Shown in pieces: positions 54,699-63,959 of a DNA stretch of 64,000 nt (position 1 is its first letter; each line of letters opens with the position of its first letter). The stretch is from Pseudoalteromonas gelatinilytica (lineage in GTDB: Bacteria > Pseudomonadota > Gammaproteobacteria > Enterobacterales > Alteromonadaceae). The translations under genes were made by a program, and so were the position numbers. Location: NCBI RefSeq assembly GCF_001641615.1, contig NZ_LRRU01000017.1, forward strand, positions 163,060 through 227,059. The letters are read 5' to 3'. The notes below the pieces were generated by a model. The model did no database searches. It was not told the origin of the DNA and was given only the letters and a program-made list of their open reading frames with translations.

Positions 54699-55075
54699 CC
54701 TTCCTCCTCGATATCTTCAACGTCATCACCTAAATCGAAGGTTGGCATCATATCGACTTGCGGCGACACAAAGGTTTGGTCGTTGTCGCAGCTAAGCATC
54801 GCACTCAACAGTGGTCCACGAACGAGTGTCAGTTGCGCATCGTGCTCACGGCCAATCAATACTTGGTAGTCATCATTTAACGCTTCAAGACGATATTCAT
54901 TAACGGCGATTGCAACACTGCTATCAACAGCTGGATTTTGACAAAGCTGTGCGAGTAAGTCTTCGCTTAAGGTTATATGTATTAATACATCTGGGGACTC
55001 GATGTCACGGCTATGAAGGTTTTCATCGAAATAAAAAAGAGGAAGGGTTAAATCGCTATTTTGCTCTAATTCCAT
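54695..55075 (-). CDS. Acidic hypothetical protein coupled to cti
   Basis: A 126-residue very acidic soluble protein (ends DDVEDIEEEG) of unknown family, with a central SEDLLAQLCQNP and a beta-rich middle. It overlaps the cti start by 4 nt and is probably translated with it. It has no signal peptide, so it does not follow Cti to the periplasm. It could be a regulator or chaperone, but nothing shows this. Confidence 0.6.
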   Translation of the reverse strand: MELEQNSDLTLPLFYFDENLHSRDIESPDVLIHITLSEDLLAQLCQNPAVDSSVAIAVNEYRLEALNDDYQVLIGREHDAQLTLVRGPLLSAMLSCDNDQTFVSPQVDMMPTFDLGDDVEDIEEEG

Positions 55076-55213
55076 GTGCTGCTCTCTACATCAAAATGAC
55101 TTTTAATTGTACGAGTATAGCAAACTATAAGTTCAATAATTAGCGAAACTTATCAGCCGTTAGCAGCTTTTTAGCTGCTAACTAACCGAATTATAAAAAC
55201 AGTGAAAAATGCA

Positions 55214-55879
55214 TTACCAAGGTAGCGTTTCGCCGTTTGAATGCCAAAACCCACCTGTGTTGCTAAGGTTTAATTCGTCAATCCGCTTGATGAGCCGCTC
55301 TGCGGCAGTTTCAGGGCTGATATCGCCGGCAAAATTAACCATTTGCGTTTGTACAAAGCCCGGATGAAATAACCCTACGGCAATTTTTTTATCTTTTAGC
55401 TCATGGGCTAAACTAACACTGGCAGCATTAAGTGCCGCTTTTGACATACGATAACCAATGTAACCACCCGAGCTATTATCTGCAATTGAGCCCATACGTG
55501 ATGTGATCATCGCTACTTTGGCATCAATACCTAAGCTTTGCTGTAATGCATGAGTAATACGAATAGGCGCGATACTATTCACGCTAATTTGTTTTTCGAT
55601 GGCAGCAAAGTCCATGTCAGCTAATGTTTCGTTATGAAAAATACCGGCGTTGTTAACCAAAATATCAATTTTGTCGCCGTGCAAGTAATTGGCAAGGGTT
55701 GCAACATCATCGGCATCAGCCACATCAATATCGCTAATAATTTTTACGTCGAGTGCTTTTAGCTCTTCGCTTGGGGTGCGAACCACTGCAGTAACACGGT
55801 AACCTTGGGCTAAATACTGTTTACAAAAATTTAGGCCAATACCTTTATTGGCCCCCGTAACCACCACATGCTTAGTCAT
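55214..55879 (-). CDS. Short-chain dehydrogenase/reductase
   Basis: A 221-residue SDR with GANKGIGL nucleotide loop, D-x-x-D adenine contact, NNAGIF, a serine in ITSRMGS and catalytic YRMSKAAL (Y-x3-K: the motif is GYIGYRMSK). I chose the ATG at 55877-55879, preceded by AAGGAGC; an upstream in-frame ATG at 55918 has no ribosome site. Such C-factor-like SDRs act on small carbonyls; the substrate is unknown. Confidence 0.87.
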   Translation of the reverse strand: MTKHVVVTGANKGIGLNFCKQYLAQGYRVTAVVRTPSEELKALDVKIISDIDVADADDVATLANYLHGDKIDILVNNAGIFHNETLADMDFAAIEKQISVNSIAPIRITHALQQSLGIDAKVAMITSRMGSIADNSSGGYIGYRMSKAALNAASVSLAHELKDKKIAVGLFHPGFVQTQMVNFAGDISPETAAERLIKRIDELNLSNTGGFWHSNGETLPW

Positions 55880-55992
55880 CAATCTGCTCCTTAGTAGGCT
55901 TTTATATACCCAAACCACTTCAAGATGCGAGTTTCTGCATCTTGAAGAGGCTTAGCTATATACTTTGGGACAGATTGACAAAAACCAAGGGC

Positions 55993-56787
55993 TTAAGTTA
56001 ATTCATCAATGGTTGATTTAAGAATAGAAAATACAGCCCCTTGCGGATCGGTAATAACACTAAAGCGCCCAACATCTGGAATGTCTGTTGCTGGCACACA
56101 AATAGCCCCATTAAGCTGCGTTGCTTTGGCGACAGCCTGATCGCAATCTGCTACCGCAAAATATGGCATCCAATGGGGTGGAATGTCATCTGGCCATTCA
56201 TTGGTCATTTCAAGCATGCCTGCAATCGGTTGCCCATCGATGGTAAATAAGGTGTAGTCCATGCCCTCCATGGGTTTCACCTCAAACTGCCATCCGAACA
56301 ACTGACAATAAAAGTCGCGACTTTTTTGCATGTCTTTCGACACAAGCTCAAACCAGTAAGGCAGGTTTAGCTCTTGCACTCGTTTAGCCCCGATATGCTC
56401 ACCCGCTTGCCACAAGGCAAATGTTGCACCGCCAGGTTCTTGCAGCATCACCATGCGACCCGCTGTCATGACATCATGTGGCCCTGCCAAAACCGTTGCC
56501 CCCAATGACTTTGCCTGCTCAGTGCTTTGGTCAACATCATCAACAGCAATATATAATAACCAATGGGTTGGCATCTCACTCATACTTGCTGGCAGTTGAT
56601 ACATAGCGGCAATATCATCACCTTGCTTTTGCAGCATGGTGTAATACATATCTTCACCTATTGGCTGGTCGTCAAAACCCCAGTCAAAAAGTTGCGTATA
56701 AAATTGCTTCGCAGCTTGCCAGTCTTTCGCGCATAACTCGGCCCAGCAGAAAGTACCTGCAGGGTGTTTTGTATTTATTTTTGTCAT
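55993..56787 (-). CDS. Two-domain VOC (glyoxalase/dioxygenase-like) protein
   Basis: A 264-residue protein of two similar VOC domains (first GTFCWAELCAKDWQAAKQFYTQLFDWGF; second LPYWFELVSKDMQKSRDFYCQLFGWQF). It resembles the 27-kDa antigen Cfp30B/YycE-like group. The metal ligands are not clear in the first domain. The ATG at 56785-56787 follows AGGAGGA and is preferred over the ATG at 56820. Function unknown, possibly detoxification. Confidence 0.85.
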   Translation of the reverse strand: MTKINTKHPAGTFCWAELCAKDWQAAKQFYTQLFDWGFDDQPIGEDMYYTMLQKQGDDIAAMYQLPASMSEMPTHWLLYIAVDDVDQSTEQAKSLGATVLAGPHDVMTAGRMVMLQEPGGATFALWQAGEHIGAKRVQELNLPYWFELVSKDMQKSRDFYCQLFGWQFEVKPMEGMDYTLFTIDGQPIAGMLEMTNEWPDDIPPHWMPYFAVADCDQAVAKATQLNGAICVPATDIPDVGRFSVITDPQGAVFSILKSTIDELT

Positions 56788-57012
56788 GGCTGTTCCTCCT
56801 TCATTAACGGTAATCAACAAGCTGCTTTTTTGCCAATTATTTTTAAAATTTATTTAATTCACGTTTAGAAAAATTAAATAATCATAATCAATAACTTAGG
56901 TTTAAACCCTGCTAAAACAGAGAATTGCAGTTATGGCACTATATTGATTGTCACAATAAACGCATGTATAAATGCGAACAATTTTTAATAACAATTGTAT
57001 AGCGATTTAACT

Positions 57013-59085
57013 ATGACGATGAAATTTGCGCTTCCTTTTTTACTTACTCCTATCGCTGCGTTTGCAAATCAGGCCCAAGATATTGAACGTATTACCGTTT
57101 CTACAACTCGTAGTACGGCACCTGTTAGTACTGTACCTGCAACTATCAGTGTTATTACTAGTGAAGACATTGCTGAGCAACTTGCTCATACTCAAGATCT
57201 ATCGCAAATTTTAGGTAATTTATTACCGAGCTTTTCACCAAGTCGTCAAAAAATGACCAGTGCAGGTGAAACACTCCGTGGCCGTGAGCCGCTATACATG
57301 ATTGATGGTGTTCCTCAGTCAAACCCGCTTCGTAACGGTTCTCGTGATGGGAATACGATTGACCCTGCAATGATCGAACGCATCGAAGTGATCAGTGGCG
57401 CAAATGCAATTCAAGGCATGGGCGCAAGTGGCGGTATTATTAATATCATCACAAAATCAGCTGGCGATTTTAATCACCAAATGAGCGCGGGGTTTAGCAC
57501 TCCAACAGACGGTGGCAGCGACAGCCAAAGCTATAAAGCCAGCTACTTATTCAGCAAACAACTAGATGATATTAGCTTCATTGGTGGTGTATCGGCTCGT
57601 AGTACGGGTATGTATCGCGATGGAAACGGTGACTTTGTTGGTTTAGATGGCACACAAGGTGACACGCAAGATTCAACCAGCCTAGACTTATTTTTAAAAG
57701 TTAAATATCAGCTTGATAACGAGCAAAGCATTCAAGCAATGCTGAACCACTACAAAATTGAAGGTAATGGTGACTTTGTAGCTGTAAATGGCGATCCAGC
57801 AACAGGCCTTGCAACCTCAGCTGAAAAAGGGGATGTAGAAGGCGACACGCCACGTAACCGTGTAACAACCTTTACCCTAGATTATAACCACAGCAATGTG
57901 GCTGGCGGTAACCTTGCTATTCAATTATTTACGCAAGATTTTGCAGCTATGTATGGCGGCGGCACATTTGCGTCGTTTCAAGATCCAGCCTATGGCGAGA
58001 GTATTTTCGATCAGTCTCAAAATAAATCACAAAAGTTTGGTAGCCGCGTTACTTACAATAAAGATAACCTGTTAAACAGCCAGTTTGATATTGCGACCGG
58101 TATTGATTTACTTTCTGACGAAACATACCAAGAGCTTGCGCAAACAGGTCGCCATTGGGTGCCAAAAACCAAGTTTAATAACATCGCGCCATTCGCTCAA
58201 CTACGTTATGACGGCTTAGAGGATTGGACGTTCAATGCCGGTGTTCGTTACGAGTACGGCAAATTAAAAGTGGATGATTTTACCACCCTAGCCTCATACA
58301 ACAGCAGCTTTGTAGAAGGCGGTGAGCCAAGCTTTAATGAATTATTAGAGAACTTAGGTGTTGTCTATCAAGTAACTGATGAACTTCGTCTATATGCAAG
58401 CTACAGCGAAGGCTTTAGCATGGCTGATGTTGGTCGTGTGCTGCGTGGTATTAATCAAGCAGGTTTATCGGTTGAGAGTTTCTTAAACCTAGAGCCGGTT
58501 ATTTCTGATAACCGCGAATTGGGTTTTGAATATGCTAACGATAGCTTCAATATTAAAGCCAGCTACTTTGAGTCTGACTCAGACTTAGGTTCACGTTTAC
58601 AAGCTGATGCTGATGGTATTTACAGCGTGCAACGTGAGCGTACTGAGATCTCAGGTTTTGAAGCAAATGCTCAATATTACCTAACTAACAGCACAACATT
58701 TGGTGCAAGTTACGCTGATACAGAAGGTCAATATGATGGTGATGGCGACAATAAAGTAGAAAGCGATTTAGGCGGCAGCAATATTTCACCTACACGTTTA
58801 AACCTTTACTGGCAGCAACAGTGGCCAGCGAATCTATCTAGCCGCGTACAAGCTAACAAAGTATTTTACCGCGACTTTAATACTGGGGAAGAGTTTGACG
58901 GCTACACAACCGTTGATTTATCGGTACAATATCAAAGTGTTGAGTACGGTGCATTTAGCCTAGGTATCGATAACCTGCTAGATAAGTATTACATCACTTA
59001 CTACGGTCAAACACGCCCAGCAGCAACACGCTATTTTGCGGGTACGGGTCGTACCGTAAACCTAACTTGGAACTATGCATTTTAG
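57013..59085 (+). CDS. TonB-dependent outer-membrane receptor
   Basis: A 690-residue outer-membrane protein: signal peptide (about 1-20), TonB-box-like ERITVST, plug domain (about 40-150, with LRGREPLYMIDGVPQ and GANAIQGMGASGGIINIIT) and a 22-strand barrel ending in aromatic NLTWNYAF. The layout is FepA/FecA/PhuR-like, so iron-siderophore or haem uptake is likely; no plug-specific ligand can be named. The AT-rich region upstream has ATAAT hexamers but no good Fur box. Terminator follows. Confidence 0.9.
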   Translation: MTMKFALPFLLTPIAAFANQAQDIERITVSTTRSTAPVSTVPATISVITSEDIAEQLAHTQDLSQILGNLLPSFSPSRQKMTSAGETLRGREPLYMIDGVPQSNPLRNGSRDGNTIDPAMIERIEVISGANAIQGMGASGGIINIITKSAGDFNHQMSAGFSTPTDGGSDSQSYKASYLFSKQLDDISFIGGVSARSTGMYRDGNGDFVGLDGTQGDTQDSTSLDLFLKVKYQLDNEQSIQAMLNHYKIEGNGDFVAVNGDPATGLATSAEKGDVEGDTPRNRVTTFTLDYNHSNVAGGNLAIQLFTQDFAAMYGGGTFASFQDPAYGESIFDQSQNKSQKFGSRVTYNKDNLLNSQFDIATGIDLLSDETYQELAQTGRHWVPKTKFNNIAPFAQLRYDGLEDWTFNAGVRYEYGKLKVDDFTTLASYNSSFVEGGEPSFNELLENLGVVYQVTDELRLYASYSEGFSMADVGRVLRGINQAGLSVESFLNLEPVISDNRELGFEYANDSFNIKASYFESDSDLGSRLQADADGIYSVQRERTEISGFEANAQYYLTNSTTFGASYADTEGQYDGDGDNKVESDLGGSNISPTRLNLYWQQQWPANLSSRVQANKVFYRDFNTGEEFDGYTTVDLSVQYQSVEYGAFSLGIDNLLDKYYITYYGQTRPAATRYFAGTGRTVNLTWNYAF

Positions 59086-59108
59086 GTTTAAGCTAAGTAA
59101 TTAAACAA

Positions 59109-59137
59109 TAAAAAAGGCACCTTGGTGCCTTTTTTTG
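59109..59137. terminator. Terminator of the TonB-dependent receptor gene
   Basis: Stem AAAAAAGGCACC / GGTGCCTTTTTTT with TT loop; it also serves the convergent hypothetical gene. Confidence 0.9.
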
Positions 59138-59150
59138 TGGTTGGTACTAA

Positions 59151-59867
59151 TTAGTGATGATGTCCATGCTCACCTTTGAGCTGATTACCTTGCGCATCAT
59201 AGAAACCGCTCGCGCCATGCTCAACAAACCCTAAGTTGATCATTTTAGCTAAAAATGGATCGCTTTCATTATCACCGATATCTGCGTAATCGGTGGTTTG
59301 GTAGTTATCCCATTTCGCAAACTCTGCCTGCACCTTTTGCTGGTTGTGATGGCTGGTTGTTAAAGCAATTTCACGGCTATAAGTGGGTGTTGAAATACGA
59401 ATTGCTTTAAGTAACTTTTGATTGGCAAGCCAGCTTAGCTCGACTTTGCTTTCACCTTGCTGCTGTGTGTAATATTCTGTTAGTTCACAGCCTTCACCCG
59501 TGCTTTTTTGGTGCGTCATTGACGCTAAAAACTTATCGCTTACTAACTGATATTTGCTACTCCAATCTTGCTCACCTTGCACTTCCGATGGTTGATATTC
59601 AATGCCACGCTGCGCTTGCTGGAAATAACGAATTGGGCGAATTTGTTGATTACGTAATTGCTGCCATAGCTCAATAAACTGTGGATTTTGCTTAGCCACC
59701 TGATGAGGCGTGCGCCATAGAGTGAAGGTGTCTTCAGAATGCTGCTTATTAGCGACAATGTCTGTGGTGACTTTATAGTCTGCTTGCGTAAAACCGGTAT
59801 TCATATCGCATTGCCCTGCAACAGCAAGTGGGCTAAGTAATGAGGCAAGTAAGATGGCTGCTTTCAC
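59151..59867 (-). CDS. Exported hypothetical protein with His-rich tail
   Basis: A 238-residue protein with signal peptide (cut near AVAGQ, about 18), one cysteine pair (QCDM and GCEL) and a GEHGHHH tail that could bind metal. It is rich in glutamine. The family is unknown to me. It lies between a TonB-dependent receptor and two secreted phosphatases, all envelope proteins, and is transcribed in the direction of the phosphatases, 74 nt after the stop of the nearer one, so they may be cotranscribed. Confidence 0.65.
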   Translation of the reverse strand: MKAAILLASLLSPLAVAGQCDMNTGFTQADYKVTTDIVANKQHSEDTFTLWRTPHQVAKQNPQFIELWQQLRNQQIRPIRYFQQAQRGIEYQPSEVQGEQDWSSKYQLVSDKFLASMTHQKSTGEGCELTEYYTQQQGESKVELSWLANQKLLKAIRISTPTYSREIALTTSHHNQQKVQAEFAKWDNYQTTDYADIGDNESDPFLAKMINLGFVEHGASGFYDAQGNQLKGEHGHHH

Positions 59868-59940
59868 GGGATTCTCTTTTTATCTTGGTTTTCTTTATAA
59901 CTGATTGAGTAAGGGAGGCTCAGAGCCTCCCAAACACTCA

Positions 59941-61737
59941 TTATTGTGCTAATTTAGCATCGGCTTGTTTAACAAGGTCAGCGGCATAATCCATAACATG
60001 GAAAATAAGGCTTTGCTCATTAGTGCCTGTAACTAAATGTGCACCTGGGCCTACTGCATACACACCCACATCTTCTGCTGCGTGTGTTTCAGAGCCTAAT
60101 GGCACGAGCGCTTCTTGGTGGAAACCAGGTGCCGTGGTATCAACATCGGTTAAGTCAACACGACCTGTTACTGGCGCATAGTTGTAACCTTCTTCTGCAT
60201 CAGTCTCATCACCTAAATCGCGGAAACCGCCACCATTGGTATAACCAACCGTTGTGTATGGCATGTTATCTGCGGCAAGAGATGGTTCATCGCTACCCAC
60301 AGGTACCACTTTACCTAAGATTGGGTTACCACGTTTTGGGTAGCCTGCAATGGTAAATACGTGGCTGTGGTCAGCTGTAACGATGATTAACGTGTCTTCA
60401 ATGCTGGTTTTATCAAGAGCAACTTGTACTGCTTTTGATAGCTCAACTGTATCGCTTAGTGCATTGTAAGCATTACCAGCGTGATGACCGTGGTCAATAC
60501 GCCCTGCTTCAACTGTTAAGAAGAAACCATTGGCGTTGTTATCTAGTACATCAATTGCTTTTGCAGTCATTTCAGACAGTGACGGCTCACCCGCTACATC
60601 GTTTGCACGGTCTGCTTCGTATTGCATGTGTGATTCATTGAATAAACCAAAAACACGCTCAGTCGTATCTGCATTGATTGCATCAAAACCAGCTTGGTCC
60701 ATTACATACTGACCCGCAGGGTATTTGGCTTTCCACTCAGCTGTTAGGTCGCGACCATCCGTACGGTCACCTTCTACAGCGCTCATCGCATCAGCTGAGT
60801 TATAAGCCGCATCTTTTGGTAAGAAATGACGACGACCACCGCCCATCACAACTTCTAAACCATCAACATCAAGGCCTTCGTAGCGAGCTTCAAGGTTTGC
60901 TTCAAAGTTAACTAATTGCGATGCAATATCTTCACAACCAGCGGTAACTGCTGCCTCTGGCATATCAGATACATCTTCCCAGTTACGGTCAGCCGATTTG
61001 GCATAGGTTGCTGCTGGCGTTGCGTGTGTGATTCGAGCTGTCGAAATAATACCTGTCGACTTACCAGCAATCTCAGCAAGCTCAGTGGCTGTGACTAGTT
61101 CATTACCTGCAACCGTTGCACAGTTACCACGTTCGATATCTTCATCAACACCAATAACGCCAGCATCCGTTTTTACGCCCGATGCCATTGCCGTCATCGT
61201 ACCCGCTGAATCAGGTGTTTGCGCATCAACGTTATAGGTTTTAGCAAACCCTGAGAATGGGAGTGTTTCAAAGCTAAGTTGGTGCTCTTCACCCAGCTTA
61301 CCTTCTAGCTGGCCGGCCATGATACGTGCTGCTGTGACAGTCGAAATACCCATGCCATCACCAACAAACAGAATCACATTTTTCGCTTTACCTGACTCTT
61401 TTACAACAGCCGCAATGTTTTCTTCGCTAGTAGCGACTTTAACTTGTGCTGACTTGAACCACGCATTATCAGTCAACGGCGCTAATTGCGATGCTGTTAA
61501 CGACGTTGCTGGTGCATTACATGCAACGGTTGTATCCGTTACTTCTGCTGAGTCTAGCTCACCGTTATCATTGCTATCTGCACCTGTTAGGGTTTCTGTA
61601 CCACCGTTTACGCACTGCTCAGAACCTACAGCTAACGTGTTTTCTACGGTTAATGTTTTTGGAGAGTTGTCATCGTCATCCGAACAACCCGCTAATGCCA
61701 CTACTACAGCAAGAGAAATTAAATTTAGTTTTTTCAT
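59941..61737 (-). CDS. Alkaline phosphatase, lipoprotein form
   Basis: A 598-residue PhoA-superfamily enzyme. Start chosen at the ATG of MKKLNLIS (61735-61737). The signal ends in LAGC, a lipobox, so it is probably anchored to a membrane; a calcium-binding-like or linker region (SNDNGELDSAEV) follows. Catalytic parts: FVGDGMGIS (metal Asp), TPDSAGTMTAMASGVKT (phospho-Ser), GRIDHGHHAG and TADHSHVF (zinc ligands). It is nearly a duplicate of the upstream gene over about 480 residues. The upstream stop and its ATG region overlap, indicating coupling. Confidence 0.9.
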   Translation of the reverse strand: MKKLNLISLAVVVALAGCSDDDDNSPKTLTVENTLAVGSEQCVNGGTETLTGADSNDNGELDSAEVTDTTVACNAPATSLTASQLAPLTDNAWFKSAQVKVATSEENIAAVVKESGKAKNVILFVGDGMGISTVTAARIMAGQLEGKLGEEHQLSFETLPFSGFAKTYNVDAQTPDSAGTMTAMASGVKTDAGVIGVDEDIERGNCATVAGNELVTATELAEIAGKSTGIISTARITHATPAATYAKSADRNWEDVSDMPEAAVTAGCEDIASQLVNFEANLEARYEGLDVDGLEVVMGGGRRHFLPKDAAYNSADAMSAVEGDRTDGRDLTAEWKAKYPAGQYVMDQAGFDAINADTTERVFGLFNESHMQYEADRANDVAGEPSLSEMTAKAIDVLDNNANGFFLTVEAGRIDHGHHAGNAYNALSDTVELSKAVQVALDKTSIEDTLIIVTADHSHVFTIAGYPKRGNPILGKVVPVGSDEPSLAADNMPYTTVGYTNGGGFRDLGDETDAEEGYNYAPVTGRVDLTDVDTTAPGFHQEALVPLGSETHAAEDVGVYAVGPGAHLVTGTNEQSLIFHVMDYAADLVKQADAKLAQ

Positions 61738-61748
61738 CGTCGTCGCCA

Positions 61749-63338
61749 TTATTCTTCAATTAGTTCTAGAGCTTGGTTAATGATGTGGAAAATTACGTTT
61801 TGCTCCACAACGCCTTGTGCTAGTTGCGCACCTGGACCTTTTGCATGAAGCGAAATATCTTCGCCCGCATGAGTCTCAGAACTTAATGGCACAGTCGTTT
61901 CTTGGTGATAGCCAGGTGCAGTCGTATCAACACCGGTTAAATCAACACGACCTGCAACAGCAGCATCGTTATAAGACACCTCTGCATCTGTTTCATCGCC
62001 TAAATCACGGAAACCTAAGCCATTTGCATAGCCAACGGTGGTGTAAGGCATACCATCTGCCGCAAGGCTTGGCTCTTCGCTACCAATGGCAACCACTTGA
62101 CCTAAGATTGGATTCCCGCGTTTCGGATAACCCGCGATAGTAAATACGTGGCTGTGGTCGGCAGTAACAAGAATAAGTGTTTCTTCAGGATTGGTATTCT
62201 CTACTGCTGTTTGCACTGCTTTGGCAAATTCAACGGTATCGTTTAACGCGTTATAAGCATTACCCGCATGGTGACCATGGTCGATACGGCCTGATTCAAC
62301 GGTTAAGAAAAAGCCTTTTTCATTGCTCTTTAAGATATCAATTGCTTTACCTGTCATTTCAGACAGTGACGGCTCACCCGCTACATCGTTAGCGCGGTCT
62401 GCTTCGTATTGCATATGTGATTCATTAAACAGTGCAAATACACGTTTAGTATCGGCATTAAGCGTATCGAAACCCGCTTGATCCATAACGTACTTGCCAT
62501 CAGGGTACATTTCTTGCCATTCAGCAGTTAGGTCACGCTCATCCGTACGGTCACCTTCTACTTCGCTGACTGCATCAGCTGAGTTGAACGTTGCGTCTTT
62601 TGGTAAGAAGTGACGACGACCACCGCCCATCACAACTTCAAGACCATCAACGTCAGTGCCTACGAAGCGTGCTTCTAGGTTCTTTTCGAAATTAACAAGT
62701 TGTGAGGCAATGTCTTCACAACCCGCTTCAACAGCATCAGCTGGCATGTCTGATACGTCTTCCCAGTTACGGTCAGCTGATTTTGCATAGGTCGCAGCTG
62801 GCGTTGCGTGAGTAATACGCGCTGTTGAGATAATACCTGTTGCTAGGCCTTTGATTTCTGCTAGTTCTGTAGCGGTAATTAACTCGTTACCAGCAACGGT
62901 TGCACACTTGCCACGCTCGATGTTTTCGTTAACACCAATAACACCTACATCAGTTTTAACGCCTGAAATAATTGCTGTCATTGTGCCTGCAGAGTCAGGT
63001 GTTTGCGCATCAACGTTGTAGGTTTTGATTTGCGCAGAGTAAGGGAATTCTTCAAAGCTTAGTAAGCCTTCTTCGCCCGACTTACCTTCCATTTGACCTG
63101 CCATGATACGTGACGCAGTGAGCGTTGAGATACCCATACCATCGCCAACAAATAGAATGACATTTTTAGCTTTAAACGTTTGCTCAGCCTGAGCTGCCGC
63201 TTCTTTTTTTGTTAATGTAGCTTCAGCGGCACTATACCAATCATTTTGTTTTTGACTGTCTGGTAACACACCTGCATTGGCCGTCGCTGACAATGCCAAC
63301 GTTAAACCAATTGCAGTAGCAATTTTATTAATTTTCAT
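61749..63338 (-). CDS. Alkaline phosphatase, soluble periplasmic/secreted form
   Basis: A 529-residue PhoA-superfamily enzyme. An ordinary signal peptide (cut near ANAG, about 22) replaces the lipobox of its paralog. Active-site parts: FVGDGMGIS (D66), TPDSAGTMTAIISG (nucleophile S116), GRIDHGHHAG and TADHSHVF. It is upstream of and co-directional with the paralog; the two coding regions nearly touch (stop at 61749-61751). In the upstream region (63,430-63,470) a GTCAT and a GTCAC lie 10 bp apart, close to but not at the 11-bp spacing of a Pho box. Confidence 0.9.
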   Translation of the reverse strand: MKINKIATAIGLTLALSATANAGVLPDSQKQNDWYSAAEATLTKKEAAAQAEQTFKAKNVILFVGDGMGISTLTASRIMAGQMEGKSGEEGLLSFEEFPYSAQIKTYNVDAQTPDSAGTMTAIISGVKTDVGVIGVNENIERGKCATVAGNELITATELAEIKGLATGIISTARITHATPAATYAKSADRNWEDVSDMPADAVEAGCEDIASQLVNFEKNLEARFVGTDVDGLEVVMGGGRRHFLPKDATFNSADAVSEVEGDRTDERDLTAEWQEMYPDGKYVMDQAGFDTLNADTKRVFALFNESHMQYEADRANDVAGEPSLSEMTGKAIDILKSNEKGFFLTVESGRIDHGHHAGNAYNALNDTVEFAKAVQTAVENTNPEETLILVTADHSHVFTIAGYPKRGNPILGQVVAIGSEEPSLAADGMPYTTVGYANGLGFRDLGDETDAEVSYNDAAVAGRVDLTGVDTTAPGYHQETTVPLSSETHAGEDISLHAKGPGAQLAQGVVEQNVIFHIINQALELIEE

Positions 63339-63535
63339 CGTTACGTTCCGTTAGTACGTTATTTTAAGAATTTGAGTGCTAACTAAACTGCACTTGGATA
63401 ATTAGCGCAGTAATACTAAGAACGCATTGTTACTAAAAAAGTGACTTTTCATGACGAAATGATGAAACAAAAACGACTTTAGATATAAGTAAGTATTTAG
63501 TTTCAGGGGAAATAATAGGGTTAGGTGCTAGGGGT

Positions 63536-63580
63536 GAGTTGCGAGTTGCGAGTTGCGAGTTGCGAGTTGCGAGTTGCGAG
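63536..63580. repeat. 7-bp tandem repeat (GAGTTGC), about 6.4 copies
   Basis: 45 bp of exact GAGTTGC units in non-coding DNA upstream of the phosphatase genes. It is directly followed by another 7-mer array. Confidence 0.95.
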
Positions 63581-63586
63581 GGTAAA

Positions 63587-63657
63587 GGTTCTAGGTTCTA
63601 GGTTCTAGGTTCTAGGTTCTAGGTTCTAGGTTCTAGGTTCTAGGTTCTAGGTTCTAG
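63587..63657. repeat. 7-bp tandem repeat (GGTTCTA), about 10 copies
   Basis: 71 bp of exact GGTTCTA units, starting 6 bp after the GAGTTGC array. A related CTAGG-rich piece precedes both arrays (63,520-63,534). Confidence 0.95.
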
Positions 63658-63717
63658 ATCAAGCCTAATTGTAAAAATGGTTCTAATTCGGCACTAAAGT
63701 GCCTCCTACGGTATTTA

Positions 63718-63917
63718 ATTTCTGAGTAAGACACCGAACTTAACAACCCCATCAGTCTAATCTGACGTCTGATAGCTGATAGCTCTGTTTACGTTGGGTT
63801 TCGCTACGCTCTAACCAACCTACCCGAAGAATGAACAGGCCGAATGCTGAGCGAGACACCACACTAAACAACCCTCTCGATCTAATCTGACGTCTGATAG
63901 CTGACAGCTGATAGCTT
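63718..63917. repeat. Duplicated intergenic module and REP-like hairpin
   Basis: Two related copies (about 63,724-63,783 and 63,852-63,917) share a GAGnnAGACACC start, an AACAACCC middle and ATCTGACGTCTGATAGCTGA at the end, followed by GATAGCT repeats. The end block recurs as AGCTGATAGCTGACAGCT at 28,701-28,722 near polA. Between the copies is a REP-like sequence (GTTGGGTTTCGCTACGCTC, then TAACCAACCTACC) whose GTTGG and CCAAC ends can pair. Confidence 0.7.
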
Positions 63918-63930
63918 TTCTTCACCCATA

Positions 63931-63959
63931 AAAAAACCCGAGGCTAAGCTCGGGTTTTT
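63931..63959. terminator. Bidirectional terminator at the right window edge
   Basis: Stem CCCGAG / CTCGGG with a 6-nt loop, six A on the left and five T on the right. It probably belongs to a gene beyond base 64,000. Confidence 0.85.

Noticed and set aside
56870..56990. Fur box before the TonB-dependent receptor
   Set aside because: Only scattered ATAAT-like hexamers are present in very AT-rich DNA; no good 19-bp palindrome.
63430..63470. Pho box upstream of the alkaline phosphatases
   Set aside because: The GTCAT/GTCAC pair is spaced 10 bp rather than 11 and the outer bases do not match; too weak to annotate as a site.
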